A stretch of 64,000 nt of DNA from Kaistia geumhonensis (lineage in GTDB: Bacteria; Pseudomonadota; Alphaproteobacteria; Rhizobiales; Kaistiaceae), in assembly GCF_030815145.1 (NCBI RefSeq), contig NZ_JAUSWJ010000001.1:4268501-4332500 (forward strand). The letters run 5' to 3'. The notes under the pieces were generated by a model. That model made no database searches, had not been told where the DNA came from, and worked only from the letters and a program-made list of their open reading frames with translations. The position numbers were made by a program, and so were the translations under genes. Position 1 is the first letter of the stretch, and every line of letters begins with the position of its first letter. Below, piece after piece: positions 8,543-18,127 of the stretch.

Positions 8543-10090
8543 ATGATGCGGCGATGGCGTCTGATCTTTCTTGCGGCAGTCGGGGCGGCAGGCGGCACCG
8601 CGGCCGCGTTCGTGGTGGCTGCGCTCATGACGTGGAGCTTCGCGGTTGCCACGCAGAGGAGAGAAGTCGCTTCGGACGCCGAAGAGGCGCTCGCGCATGT
8701 GACCGAGGTCTATGGCGAGGCGACGGCCGCGCTCCGCCATATCTCGGCCGTGCAGGCCGCGCCATGCTCGCCCGCGCATATCCGCGAAATGCTCCAGCTG
8801 GCAGAAGGCTCGCCCGTCGTCGTGAATATCGGCTACGGCAGGGGAGATCTCGTCGAGTGCAATTCGTGGGGGCCGCTGTCCTATCGGCTCGAGAAGGCCA
8901 GGGCCGCGGAAACCATGCCCGACGGCGTGGGTGTGGCCGTCAACTGGCGTCCGAAGAACTTCGGCACCGACCGGGCGATGCTGGTCCTGCGGAGCGGCGG
9001 ATACAGCGTCCTGATGGATCAACGCGGGTTCTACAGCGATTGGGGCGGCTCCGACGGCTCGAAGCTCGAATCCGTATCGCTCGCCAGCGGCACGGCGCTC
9101 CTCGCCAGCTATGCGGAGAGCAGGCCGCCGCTGAAATCAGATGACGACGCGGTTCGGTCCAGTTTCGCCGCCGACGGCTGGACGGTGACGGTCAGTCAGC
9201 CTGCCATCACCTTCGCGGGATATCTCTCGTCCCAGCGCGCGCTGCTCGTGCCGCTCGCGGTGGCGCTGGCGCTTCTGTTCGGATTGCTGGCGATCCTCTG
9301 GCTGCGCTACGGATTGTCGATGGCCGGCGAGTTCCGCGCAGCCGTCCGCAGACGCGAGATTTCGGCCCACTACCAGCCGGTCGTCGAGCTCGCGACCGGG
9401 CGGTGCGTCGGAGCAGAAGCGCTCGCCCGCTGGCGCAGAGCCGATGGCAGCCAGGTATCGCCCGACGTCTTCATCCCCTTGGCGGAGCGCGCAGGCCTGA
9501 TCGCGAGAGTGAGGGAGCAGGTCGTCGCGGCCGTCGTCCGGGATCTCGGCCGCTGGCTCCGGGCCAACGCCGAGGCCCATGTCAGCATCAATCTGAGCGC
9601 CTCGGAACTGAGGTCGGAGAGCATCCTCCAGGAATTCGAGGAGACGTTCCGCGTCTCGGGCATCGACTGCCGGCAGATCTGGCTGGAGGTGACGGAGACC
9701 AGCCTCATCGACATGGCGGAGGCGCGGCCGACGCTCGTGGAACTGCGCCGACGCGGCCACCGGCTCGCCATCGACGATTTCGGAACGGGCTATTCGGGGC
9801 TCAGCTATCTGCAGCAGTTGCGGGTGGACATCCTGAAGATCGACCGATGCTTCGTGGAGGTCATCGGGTCCGATGCGGCGACGCGCGATGTGACCGGGCT
9901 CGTCATCGCCCTCGCGCATCAGCTCGAGCTGGACGTCGTCGCCGAGGGCGTCGAATCGGAAGCGCAGGCGGCCTATCTCCGCCAGCGTGGGGTCGCCTAT
10001 GCCCAGGGCTGGCTGTTCGCGCAACCCCTGCCGGCCGATGGCTTCCTCGTCTTCTGGTCGAGCCAGCCGGGCCGGATCGCCGCGTCCTGA
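8543..10090 (+). CDS. Cyclic-di-GMP phosphodiesterase, CSS-motif plus EAL domain
   Basis: About 515 aa. An N-terminal membrane helix (LIFLAAVGAAGGTAAAFVVAALM) is followed by a periplasmic sensor region of the CSS type with Cys residues (about residues 50-230), a second helix (LLVPLAVALALLFGLLAILWL) and a C-terminal EAL domain. Catalytic signatures are intact: EALARW near 291, SINLSA, LEVTE, DDFGTGYSG near 410, KIDRCFV and EGVE, so it should hydrolyse c-di-GMP to pGpG. Periplasmic CSS domains are known to respond to disulfide redox state. Adjacent ATGs at 8543 and 8546 both fit the GGAAG upstream. It sits alone between two catabolic operons with no obvious link. Confidence 0.9.
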   Translation: MMRRWRLIFLAAVGAAGGTAAAFVVAALMTWSFAVATQRREVASDAEEALAHVTEVYGEATAALRHISAVQAAPCSPAHIREMLQLAEGSPVVVNIGYGRGDLVECNSWGPLSYRLEKARAAETMPDGVGVAVNWRPKNFGTDRAMLVLRSGGYSVLMDQRGFYSDWGGSDGSKLESVSLASGTALLASYAESRPPLKSDDDAVRSSFAADGWTVTVSQPAITFAGYLSSQRALLVPLAVALALLFGLLAILWLRYGLSMAGEFRAAVRRREISAHYQPVVELATGRCVGAEALARWRRADGSQVSPDVFIPLAERAGLIARVREQVVAAVVRDLGRWLRANAEAHVSINLSASELRSESILQEFEETFRVSGIDCRQIWLEVTETSLIDMAEARPTLVELRRRGHRLAIDDFGTGYSGLSYLQQLRVDILKIDRCFVEVIGSDAATRDVTGLVIALAHQLELDVVAEGVESEAQAAYLRQRGVAYAQGWLFAQPLPADGFLVFWSSQPGRIAAS

Positions 10091-10120
10091 ACGCTTGCCG
10101 CGACGCGCCGGTGCCACCCG

Positions 10121-11533
10121 TCAGGCAGAGGGGCGGCCGGCGGCGCCCGGCGTCAGGCCGGTCGCCGCGTGATAGGCGGCGCCGTAGCTCGCGACCTTCG
10201 CATCTTGCCAGGAGGGGGCGAGGAAGGTGATGCCCTGAGGCATGCCGTCCGGCCGGAAACCGTTCGGAACCGCCATGCCGCAAAGCCCCATCAGGTTCAC
10301 GAAATTCGTGTAGATGCCGAGCTGCGCGTTGAGGCGGATCGGGTCGGCGAGGATCTCGGCCTTGGTATAGATCGTCGGCGTCGTCGGCACGACGAGGACG
10401 TCGATGTCGGCCCAGGTGGCGCGGGTGTCGCGCTTCAGCGCCGCGACCTTGTGGATCGCCGCGAACACGTCCTTTGCCGTGTGGTCCGAGCTCGTCTCGA
10501 GGATCGACAGCGTGACCGGGTGGATATGGTCGCGATGCTCGGCGACGACCTTGTCCATCGCGATCGCGCGTTCGGCGATGAAGGGTCCACCATAAAGCAG
10601 CTTCTGCGTTTCCTCGAAGGGCGTGAAGTCGACCTCGACCTTCGTGCCGCCCATCGCCTCGAGCCGCGCGACGGCGGCGGCGAACAGCTTCTCCGCCTCG
10701 ACATCGCCGAAGAAACGGAGCGCGGCGCCGGCCGGAACGCCGAAGCGGAAGCGCGGCGGGATCGGCGCGATGGCAAGGTCGACCGCGTCGGCTTCCGGCT
10801 TGGAGAACTCGTAGGTCGGATCGTAGCCGCCCATCCGCCGTCCGACCGTGACCGCGTCCCCGGTCGTCAGCGCGAAGACGGTCATCGTCTCGGCCGATTT
10901 GAGGCTGCCGCCGCCGGAGACGGAGGAGTTGGAGATGAAGCCCGGCGTCGGCTTCAGCCCGACGATGTTGTTGAAGGCGGCCGGCACGCGCCCCGACCCG
11001 GCCGCGTCGTTGGCGATGGAAAAGCTGACGAGCCCTGCGGCGACCGAGACGCCCGAGCCCGACGACGAGCCGCCTGAAATGAACGCCTCGCCGAACACGG
11101 AGGAGCAGGCGCCATAGGGCGTGCGCACGCCGACGAGGCCGATGCCGAACTGGTCCATATTGACCTTGCCGAGGCAGAGCGCGCCGCTCTCGATCAGCCG
11201 GCTGATCGCCTGACCGGTCGTCTCGGGCCAGTACTCCATCTCTGGCAGCGCATTGGTGGTCGGCATGCCGGGGACGTCGTTGCAGTCCTTGACCGAATAG
11301 GGGATGCCCCAGAGCGGATCGTCGGTCGGCCCCTTCGCCTCCAGCGCCTTCGCCTGCGCAAGAACCGTCTCGCGCGGCGCGAGATGGATCCAGACATGGT
11401 CGTCGCCGCGCGCCGCGATGCGCCGGTAGCAGGCCTCGACGACGGCCGACGGGGTCAGGCTGCCGTCGCGATAGAGGCGGCCGAGCGTCGTGATGTCGAG
11501 CGAGCCCGTCTCGGGCGACCAGGTTGCGGTCAT
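10121..11533 (-). CDS. Amidase, AtzF (allophanate hydrolase)-like
   Basis: A 470-aa amidase-signature enzyme. The Ser-cisSer-Lys triad is visible as Lys82 (YSVKDC), a cis-Ser at 156/157 (SGGSSSGSG) and Ser180 (AAGSGRVP). The wording VSFSIANDAAGSGRVPAAFNNIVGLKP and NAQLGIYTNFVNLMGL is that of AtzF-type allophanate hydrolases, but the protein lacks the extra C-terminal domain of full-length AtzF (about 600 aa). The ATG at 11533 has GGAGAA six bases upstream. Last gene of the ATPase/isochorismatase operon. Next to a biuret-hydrolase-like protein, an N-carbamoyl or allophanate-like substrate is plausible. Confidence 0.85.
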   Translation of the reverse strand: MTATWSPETGSLDITTLGRLYRDGSLTPSAVVEACYRRIAARGDDHVWIHLAPRETVLAQAKALEAKGPTDDPLWGIPYSVKDCNDVPGMPTTNALPEMEYWPETTGQAISRLIESGALCLGKVNMDQFGIGLVGVRTPYGACSSVFGEAFISGGSSSGSGVSVAAGLVSFSIANDAAGSGRVPAAFNNIVGLKPTPGFISNSSVSGGGSLKSAETMTVFALTTGDAVTVGRRMGGYDPTYEFSKPEADAVDLAIAPIPPRFRFGVPAGAALRFFGDVEAEKLFAAAVARLEAMGGTKVEVDFTPFEETQKLLYGGPFIAERAIAMDKVVAEHRDHIHPVTLSILETSSDHTAKDVFAAIHKVAALKRDTRATWADIDVLVVPTTPTIYTKAEILADPIRLNAQLGIYTNFVNLMGLCGMAVPNGFRPDGMPQGITFLAPSWQDAKVASYGAAYHAATGLTPGAAGRPSA

Positions 11534-11641
11534 GCCAGTTCTCCAGTGATTGTCACGGCCATCCACGGCTCTCTCGGGGCGGAGTTCGCGGGGCGTGGCT
11601 GCCCGGGTCGGGCCCGGGCATGGCGGCAGCGAGACTGCGTC

Positions 11642-12274
11642 TCAAGCCGGACCGAGCGTCGCCTCGACGGCCGCGATCGTCGCGGTCGTGCCGAAGAGGC
11701 CGCTGCCGAAACGGGTGATGTTCATGATCGTCTCATGCCCGCCGGCAAGGTCGGTGGCGGTCCCGTCCTCGAGCAGAATGCATTCGAGGCCGAGATCGTT
11801 GGCCGCGCGCATGGTGGCGTGGACCGCACCCTCGGTGCGGAGGCCGGCCACCACGAGATTGGCAATGCCGCGCTGCTCGATGAGGAAGCCGAGATCGGTG
11901 CCGATGAAGGCGTTGTCGCCGGCATGGTCGATCACCGGCTCTCCCGGATGGGGAGCGAGCGGCGCGACGATGTCCCAGCCCTCGCTGCCGCGCGGCAGGA
12001 TGCGGTCGAGCGGGCGGGCGGCGTTGCGGATGGCGGCGACACGCGGGAGACCGACCAGCGGATCGAAGCCGCGGCGGCCATGCAGCACGAAGCCGCTGGC
12101 GGCGCGCCAGCGTTCGAGCAGCGGGGCGAGCGCGGCGACGACGCCTTCGGCGCCGGTCTCGGCGACCGCCTCGCCCTGGAAGTCGATCAGGAACAGCGCG
12201 GTCTCGGCCATCGACCAGCCGCCGGTATAGGGCCAGGCATAGGGGCGCGACGCGACGGGATTGAAGCGGCTCAT
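11642..12274 (-). CDS. Isochorismatase-fold protein with degenerate active site
   Basis: A 210-aa cysteine-hydrolase-fold protein, paralogous to the next gene upstream and with the WPYTGG N-terminal motif of biuret-hydrolase-like proteins. Of the Asp-Lys-Cys triad only Asp31 (FLIDFQ) remains: the Lys position is His117 (VIDHAGDNAF) and the nucleophilic Cys position is Ala150 (RTEGAVHATMR). The 33-residue spacing between those positions matches the intact paralogue. It is therefore predicted to be catalytically inactive or to use other chemistry, perhaps a partner or allosteric subunit. Its ATG overlaps the paralogue's stop by four bases, so the two are translated together. Confidence 0.85.
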   Translation of the reverse strand: MSRFNPVASRPYAWPYTGGWSMAETALFLIDFQGEAVAETGAEGVVAALAPLLERWRAASGFVLHGRRGFDPLVGLPRVAAIRNAARPLDRILPRGSEGWDIVAPLAPHPGEPVIDHAGDNAFIGTDLGFLIEQRGIANLVVAGLRTEGAVHATMRAANDLGLECILLEDGTATDLAGGHETIMNITRFGSGLFGTTATIAAVEATLGPA

Positions 12275-12957
12275 TGGGCGGCCTCCGCGATCAGGCCGAT
12301 GACGGCGCGCGCCGGGCGGACGGCGCCCCAGCGACCGCCATGGGCGGCGAGAACGGCCAGCATTCCCTCATGGTTCGAGGTTTCGACGGCATTGGTGCCG
12401 TCCGCGACGAGCACGCAGTCATAGCCGAGATCGGCGCCGTCGCGGACGGTCGACTGGACACAGCAATCCGACGTCACGCCCGAGACGATCAGGGCCTCGA
12501 TACCGCGGGCGCGCAGGATCTGGTCGAATTCGGTCGCGTGGAACGAGCTCTTGCCCGGCTTGTCGACGACGATCTCGCCCTCGCGCGGCGCCAGTTCCGG
12601 AATGATGTCGTGGCCCGGATCGCCGCGCGTCAGCGCGCGTCCTCCCGGGGTGTCGTCACCAATGCCGACGCCATGGGCGCGGCTGCGCCACTGCTTGACC
12701 GGATTGAGGTCGGAAAGGTCCGGCCGATGGCCCTCGCGGGTGTGGATGATCGTCATGCCGGCGGCGCGCGCGGCGGCGAGCAGTTCGGCGATCGGCCCGA
12801 TCGGCTTGCGGGTGTTGTCGACGCTCTGGCCGAGGCGATCGATCCAGCCGCCCGGTCCGCAGAAATCGGTCTGCATGTCGATGACGACCAGCGCGGTGCG
12901 GGATAGGTCGAGCGGGCCGGCGATCGGCCACGGCGTCGTTTCGGCGGTTTCGTTCAT
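12271..12957 (-). CDS. Isochorismatase-family amidohydrolase, biuret hydrolase-like
   Basis: A 228-aa cysteine hydrolase with an intact triad: Asp27 (VVIDMQTDFC), Lys133 (VVDKPGKSSF) and Cys166 (TSDCCVQST). The IIHTREGHRPDLSDL and GHDIIPELAPREGE stretches resemble biuret hydrolase (BiuH) and the related ureidoacrylate hydrolase group, which cleave carbamoyl-amide bonds. Biuret hydrolysis gives allophanate, the substrate of AtzF, and an AtzF-like amidase lies two genes downstream. The exact substrate cannot be set from sequence. Encoded directly after the ABC ATPase gene (8-base gap). Confidence 0.85.
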   Translation of the reverse strand: MNETAETTPWPIAGPLDLSRTALVVIDMQTDFCGPGGWIDRLGQSVDNTRKPIGPIAELLAAARAAGMTIIHTREGHRPDLSDLNPVKQWRSRAHGVGIGDDTPGGRALTRGDPGHDIIPELAPREGEIVVDKPGKSSFHATEFDQILRARGIEALIVSGVTSDCCVQSTVRDGADLGYDCVLVADGTNAVETSNHEGMLAVLAAHGGRWGAVRPARAVIGLIAEAAQ

Positions 12958-12965
12958 CGGGCCCT

Positions 12966-14132
<1,167 letters not shown>

Positions 14133-14160
14133 CGGGTCCTTGCCTTCCGTCAATTCACAA

Positions 14161-14188
14161 AATGCCACAGGAGCCGATCGGCTGTCAA
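14161..14188 (-). promoter_or_regulatory. Possible promoter of the ATPase/hydrolase operon
   Basis: On the minus strand TTGACA (14188-14183) is followed after 16-18 bases by a weak -10-like GGCATTTT. It lies about 30-55 bases upstream of the ATPase ATG in the 116-base gap after cutC, so this operon can be separate from the amino-sugar operon. A perfect palindrome, TCGCCA-AA-TGGCGA (14232-14245), lies between this promoter and the cutC stop and could be an operator or the cutC terminator hairpin. Confidence 0.4.
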
Positions 14189-14248
14189 AGACCTAGCGTG
14201 CTGAACTATCTACCAGATTTCTGCCCGTTGATCGCCAAATGGCGACGA

Positions 14249-14989
14249 TCATGTTCGATTTTGTTCGATCTGCAACGCCTCGACCAGCGCGGCGACCATC
14301 GCTTCGGAGGTCTCCACGCGCCGCGCTTCCGCGGTGAAGCCGAGCGCGATCGCCTCGGCCGCGAAGGCGACGTCGGCCGCCCGGCAGGACGCGTGGATTT
14401 CGCGCGCACCGGTCGCCGCGATGATCGAGGCGGCGTTGTCGGGTCGAACACCGGAGCCCGGCATGACGGAAATTCGTGCAGCCGCCTGTTTGACGAGCGC
14501 CGCGATTGCGGGGAGCGCGTCCCCGGCCTTCGCCGCGCCGCCCGAGGTCAGGATGCGCTCGAAGCCGAGGGCGACGGCCGTCTCCAGCGCGGCCGCCCGG
14601 TCGGGCACGAGGTCGAAGGCCCGGTGCAGCGTGCGGCCGAGACCTTCCGCATGCAGCGCGAGACGGGCGAGCAGGTTTTCGTCCAGCGCACCGCCGGGCT
14701 CGCTCGCGCCGAGCACGACGCCGGCGAGCCCCGCCTCGCGGACCGCGTCGATCTCGCGCCGCATCTGGTCGATCTCGGCCGGCGAGAAGACGAAGTCGCC
14801 GGCGCGCGGCCGGATCATCGCATAGACGGGAACGGGCGCGCGCGCCGCGAGCGTCATCAGGCCGGGCGAGGGCGTCAGGCCGCCGAGGGAGAGGGCGCTG
14901 CACAGCTCGATACGGCCGGCGCCGCCGGCGACGGCCGCGACGAGACCGTCGGCGCCGTCGATGCAGATCTCGACCGTGACGGCGCTCAT
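14249..14989 (-). CDS. cutC: CutC family protein
   Basis: A 246-aa TIM-barrel protein with family motifs GADRIELC-like (GAGRIELCSALSLGGLTPS), YAMIRPRAGDF, LHRAFD and ILTSGG. CutC was named for copper homeostasis, but that role is disputed and the biochemical function is uncertain. Here it is the last gene of an N-acetylglucosamine operon, overlapping the ROK kinase stop by four bases, which argues for a role in amino-sugar metabolism rather than copper. The C-terminus is poorly conserved, ending EQNRT. Confidence 0.85.
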   Translation of the reverse strand: MSAVTVEICIDGADGLVAAVAGGAGRIELCSALSLGGLTPSPGLMTLAARAPVPVYAMIRPRAGDFVFSPAEIDQMRREIDAVREAGLAGVVLGASEPGGALDENLLARLALHAEGLGRTLHRAFDLVPDRAAALETAVALGFERILTSGGAAKAGDALPAIAALVKQAAARISVMPGSGVRPDNAASIIAATGAREIHASCRAADVAFAAEAIALGFTAEARRVETSEAMVAALVEALQIEQNRT

Positions 14990-15900
14990 GCGCCTTCGTC
15001 GCTTTCCAGCGCCAGCATCGCAGCGCCGATGAGCCCGCTGGCGCCGCGCGTCGTTCCCGGCACGACGAGCGGGCCCGGATAGCGGGCGAGGACGCGGGCG
15101 CGGACCGCTTCGTCGAGGAGGGCGAACAGGCGCTCTTCCGAGGAGAGACCGCCGCCGATCGGGATCAGCGAAGGGCCGAGCGTGTTCACGATCATCGCCA
15201 GCGGGCCGGAGACGAGTTCGACGAAGGCCTCGATGGTCCGCGCCGCCTTCGCGTCGCCGGCATGCCAGCGGGCGGTGATGTCCTTGCTGGTCGTCGTTTC
15301 CCCGGCAAGGCCGAGATGGATGCGTTCCAGCCCGCGCGCCGAGCCATAGGTATCGACGCAGCCCGTCTGTCCGCAGCCGCAGGCGATCAGCGGAATGCCG
15401 CGCACGCGCACCGCATCGGCCAGCACCGGGCCGTGGCCCCATTCGCCCGTCACGCCATGCGCCCCGCGCACCAGTCGCCCATGGACGACGAGCCCGCCGC
15501 CGACGCCGGTGCCGAAGATGGCGCCGAAGACGACCGGAAGCCCGCGCCCGGCGCCGACCGTCGCCTCGGCAAGCGCGAAGCAGTCGGCGTCGTTGCCGAC
15601 GCGGACCGGCACGCCGAGCCGCTCGCCGAGTTCGGCCGCGATCACATGGCCGGTGATGGCGGGGACATTCGCGGCGCTGGCGATGCCGGTCGCCGGATCG
15701 ACCGTGCCGGCGATCGAGATGCCGACGCGATCCGCGCCGCCGGCTTCCGCGACCAGGTCCGCGACGGCGCCCGCGAAGGACGCGAAGGAGTCATGCGGCG
15801 TCGGGCGGGTGGCCCGGCCGCTGATCGCCCCGTCGGAGCCGACGCGGGCGATCTCGATCTTGCTGCCGCCGATGTCGAAGGCGACGGTCCGTTCGTTCAT
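14986..15900 (-). CDS. ROK-family N-acetylglucosamine kinase
   Basis: A 304-aa sugar kinase. It has an N-terminal ATP motif (VAFDIGGSKIEIARV), the Asn-Asp catalytic motif (VRVGNDADCFALAE), a GTGVGGG phosphate loop and the ROK zinc-binding motif CGCGQTGCVDTYGSA. It should phosphorylate N-acetylglucosamine to GlcNAc-6-phosphate, the NagA substrate. Overlaps nagA upstream and cutC downstream by four bases each. Other amino sugars cannot be excluded. Confidence 0.88.
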   Translation of the reverse strand: MNERTVAFDIGGSKIEIARVGSDGAISGRATRPTPHDSFASFAGAVADLVAEAGGADRVGISIAGTVDPATGIASAANVPAITGHVIAAELGERLGVPVRVGNDADCFALAEATVGAGRGLPVVFGAIFGTGVGGGLVVHGRLVRGAHGVTGEWGHGPVLADAVRVRGIPLIACGCGQTGCVDTYGSARGLERIHLGLAGETTTSKDITARWHAGDAKAARTIEAFVELVSGPLAMIVNTLGPSLIPIGGGLSSEERLFALLDEAVRARVLARYPGPLVVPGTTRGASGLIGAAMLALESDEGA

Positions 15901-17069
15901 GGGGTTCCGCCGATTGCCGCGAAGTCCTGCCTCTGGCCGCCGATATAGACGTCGCGGATATCGAGCGCATCGGAGAGATGCACGAAATCGGCGCGCGCGC
16001 CTGGCCCGATCCGGCCATGCGTGCGGTCGATGCCGAGCGCCATGGCGGGATAGATCGAGGCCATGGCGAGCGCCTCGTCGCGCGCGATGCCGACGGTGTC
16101 GATCATGAAGCGGATGGCGGTGATCATGTCGAGATCGGAGCCGGCCAGCGTGCCGTCGTCAAGCGTCAGCTTGCCGCCGCCGCGCGTGATGGTGCGGCCG
16201 CCGAGCGTGATCGTCGCGAGGTCGGAGCCGACCGTCGACATCGCATCGGTGACGAGATAGATGCGCGCCGGCCCGGCCTTGGCGCGCAGCGCGGTGGCGA
16301 TGGCGCCGGGATGGACATGGAAGCCGTCGGCGATCAGCCCGCACCAGACATCGCCGGAATCGAGAACCGCGCCGACGAGGCCGGGGCTGCGATGTCTGAG
16401 CTGGCTCATGGCGTTGAAGAGATGCGTCGCGAAGCGCGCGCCGGCCGAGAAGGCGGCGCGGGCGACCTCGTAGGAGGCGTCACTGTGGCCGATGGCGACG
16501 TGGATCCCGGCTGCGGCGAGCCGGGCGATCTGCGCCGGCGGCACCGTCTCGGCGGCGACGGTGGTGAGCACATGCTCGATGCCGGTCGAGGTCAGCCGCT
16601 CGAGGTCGCTCTCCTCCATCGGGCGGATGAGGTTCGGGTCATGGGCGCCCTTGCGCGCGACAGAGAGATGCGGCCCCTCGATATGGATGCCGAGGCAGCC
16701 CGGAACATCCGCGGCGATGGCGTCGCGGACGGCGGTGATGGCCGCCGCCGTGACGGCCGGCCGGTCGGTTATCAGCGTCGGCAGCAGCGCCGTCGTGCCG
16801 AAGCGCGCATGCGCGGCGCAGATGGCGCGGACGCCCTCGACGGTGGTGGCGTCGTTCAGCAGCGCGCCGCCGCCGCCATTCACCTGCAGGTCGACGAAGC
16901 CGGGGGCGATGAGGCCACCATCCAGCATGATCTGCTCGGCATTCTCCGGAAGCGATCCCGGCGCGGCCGTGCCGGCGATTGTCCCGCCATCGACGATCAC
17001 CGCGACATCGCCGAGGCGCCGCAGACCGTCGAAGACCTCGGCGCCGATATAGGCCTTGAGGCTGGTCAT
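15897..17069 (-). CDS. nagA: N-acetylglucosamine-6-phosphate deacetylase
   Basis: A 390-aa amidohydrolase. NagA motifs are in order: PGFVDLQVNGGGG, the metal-binding Glu region GIHIEGPHLS, IGHSDASYE, HLFNAMSQLRHRSPG and the catalytic Asp in LVTDAMSTVG. It removes acetate from GlcNAc-6-phosphate to give glucosamine-6-phosphate for the SIS-domain enzyme encoded 28 bases upstream. Cytoplasmic. Length matches the family (about 380 aa). Confidence 0.93.
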   Translation of the reverse strand: MTSLKAYIGAEVFDGLRRLGDVAVIVDGGTIAGTAAPGSLPENAEQIMLDGGLIAPGFVDLQVNGGGGALLNDATTVEGVRAICAAHARFGTTALLPTLITDRPAVTAAAITAVRDAIAADVPGCLGIHIEGPHLSVARKGAHDPNLIRPMEESDLERLTSTGIEHVLTTVAAETVPPAQIARLAAAGIHVAIGHSDASYEVARAAFSAGARFATHLFNAMSQLRHRSPGLVGAVLDSGDVWCGLIADGFHVHPGAIATALRAKAGPARIYLVTDAMSTVGSDLATITLGGRTITRGGGKLTLDDGTLAGSDLDMITAIRFMIDTVGIARDEALAMASIYPAMALGIDRTHGRIGPGARADFVHLSDALDIRDVYIGGQRQDFAAIGGTP

Positions 17070-17097
17070 TTTCTTGTTCCTCGCTGTTGCCGCCGGG

Positions 17098-18123
17098 TCA
17101 GACCGTTTCCGTCACCTTCTTCAGGTGGCGCGGCTGGTCGGGATTGTAACCGCGCGCTACCGAGACCGCTTCGACGAAGCGATAGAAGGAGAGGCCGATC
17201 GAGATCGGATCGGTGAGGGCGTGGCCGGTCGGCGCGATCGGCAGCTTCGGTCCCGGCACGTCGGCGGCGGTCGCCGCGAAGACCTTCGCGCCGCGCTGGT
17301 GCAGCGCGGAGACGGTGGCGACGAGGCTCGGCGCGGCCGCGTCGTTCGGGATGAAGGCGAGCAGCGGGAAGAACTCGTCGACCAGCGAGACCGGGCCATG
17401 CTGCAACTCGGCGCCCGAATAGGCCTCGGCATGCAGGATCGCCGTCTCCTTGAACTTCAGCGCCGCCTCGAGCGCGATGGCGAAACCGGGGCCGCGGCCG
17501 ATCGTGTAGAGCGACTTCGCGTTCACGAAGGTCTCGAGCGCCGGGCTCCAGTCGCAGGCGAGCGCCGCCTCGAGCCGGTCGGGGAGGGCGGCAAGCGCCG
17601 CCTTGAGTTCCTCGTCCTCGCGCCAGGCGGCGAGGATGGCGAGCGCGCCGACCACCGCCGTCACGAAGGACTTCGTCGCCGCGACGCTCTTCTCCGGCCC
17701 CGCGCGGAGCGGAATGAAGCCATCGACGCGGGTGGCGAGCGGCGCGTCCTCGACATTGACCAGCGAGAAGGTGGTGGCACCGGCCGCCTTCACCGCATCC
17801 ATCAGCGCGACGATGTCGGGGCTCTTGCCGGATTGCGAGATGCCGAGCGCGGCGGCGCCGGCCAGCCGCAGCGGAGCACCGTAGATGGAGGCGACCGAGG
17901 GGCCGAGCGAGGCGACCGGCGTGCCGGCCGTGATCTCGCAGGCATATTTGAAGAAGGTGGCGGCATGGTCGGAGGAACCGCGCGCCACCGTCACGATCAC
18001 CTTGGGGTCGAGCGCCCTCAGCCGCGCCCCCGCTTCCGCGATGGCGCCGGCCGATTCGGAAAGGAGCCGGCGGACGGCGGTCGGCGCCTCGTCGATCTCG
18101 GCGCGCATCAGCGTGGTGGTCAT
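17098..18123 (-). CDS. SIS-domain glucosamine-6-phosphate deaminase/isomerase (NagB-II type)
   Basis: A 341-aa protein with two SIS domains: VARGSSDHAATFFKY and GISQSGKSPDIVALM in the first, YTIGRGPGFAIALEAALKFKE and AYSGAELQHGPVSL in the second. This is the isomerase half of GlmS without the glutaminase domain, as in NagB-II/AgaS-type deaminases that convert glucosamine-6-phosphate to fructose-6-phosphate and ammonia. Alphaproteobacteria often use it in place of classical NagB, and no NagB is present here. It starts four bases after the GntR regulator gene. Confidence 0.88.
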   Translation of the reverse strand: MTTTLMRAEIDEAPTAVRRLLSESAGAIAEAGARLRALDPKVIVTVARGSSDHAATFFKYACEITAGTPVASLGPSVASIYGAPLRLAGAAALGISQSGKSPDIVALMDAVKAAGATTFSLVNVEDAPLATRVDGFIPLRAGPEKSVAATKSFVTAVVGALAILAAWREDEELKAALAALPDRLEAALACDWSPALETFVNAKSLYTIGRGPGFAIALEAALKFKETAILHAEAYSGAELQHGPVSLVDEFFPLLAFIPNDAAAPSLVATVSALHQRGAKVFAATAADVPGPKLPIAPTGHALTDPISIGLSFYRFVEAVSVARGYNPDQPRHLKKVTETV

Positions 18124-18127
18124 GGCG

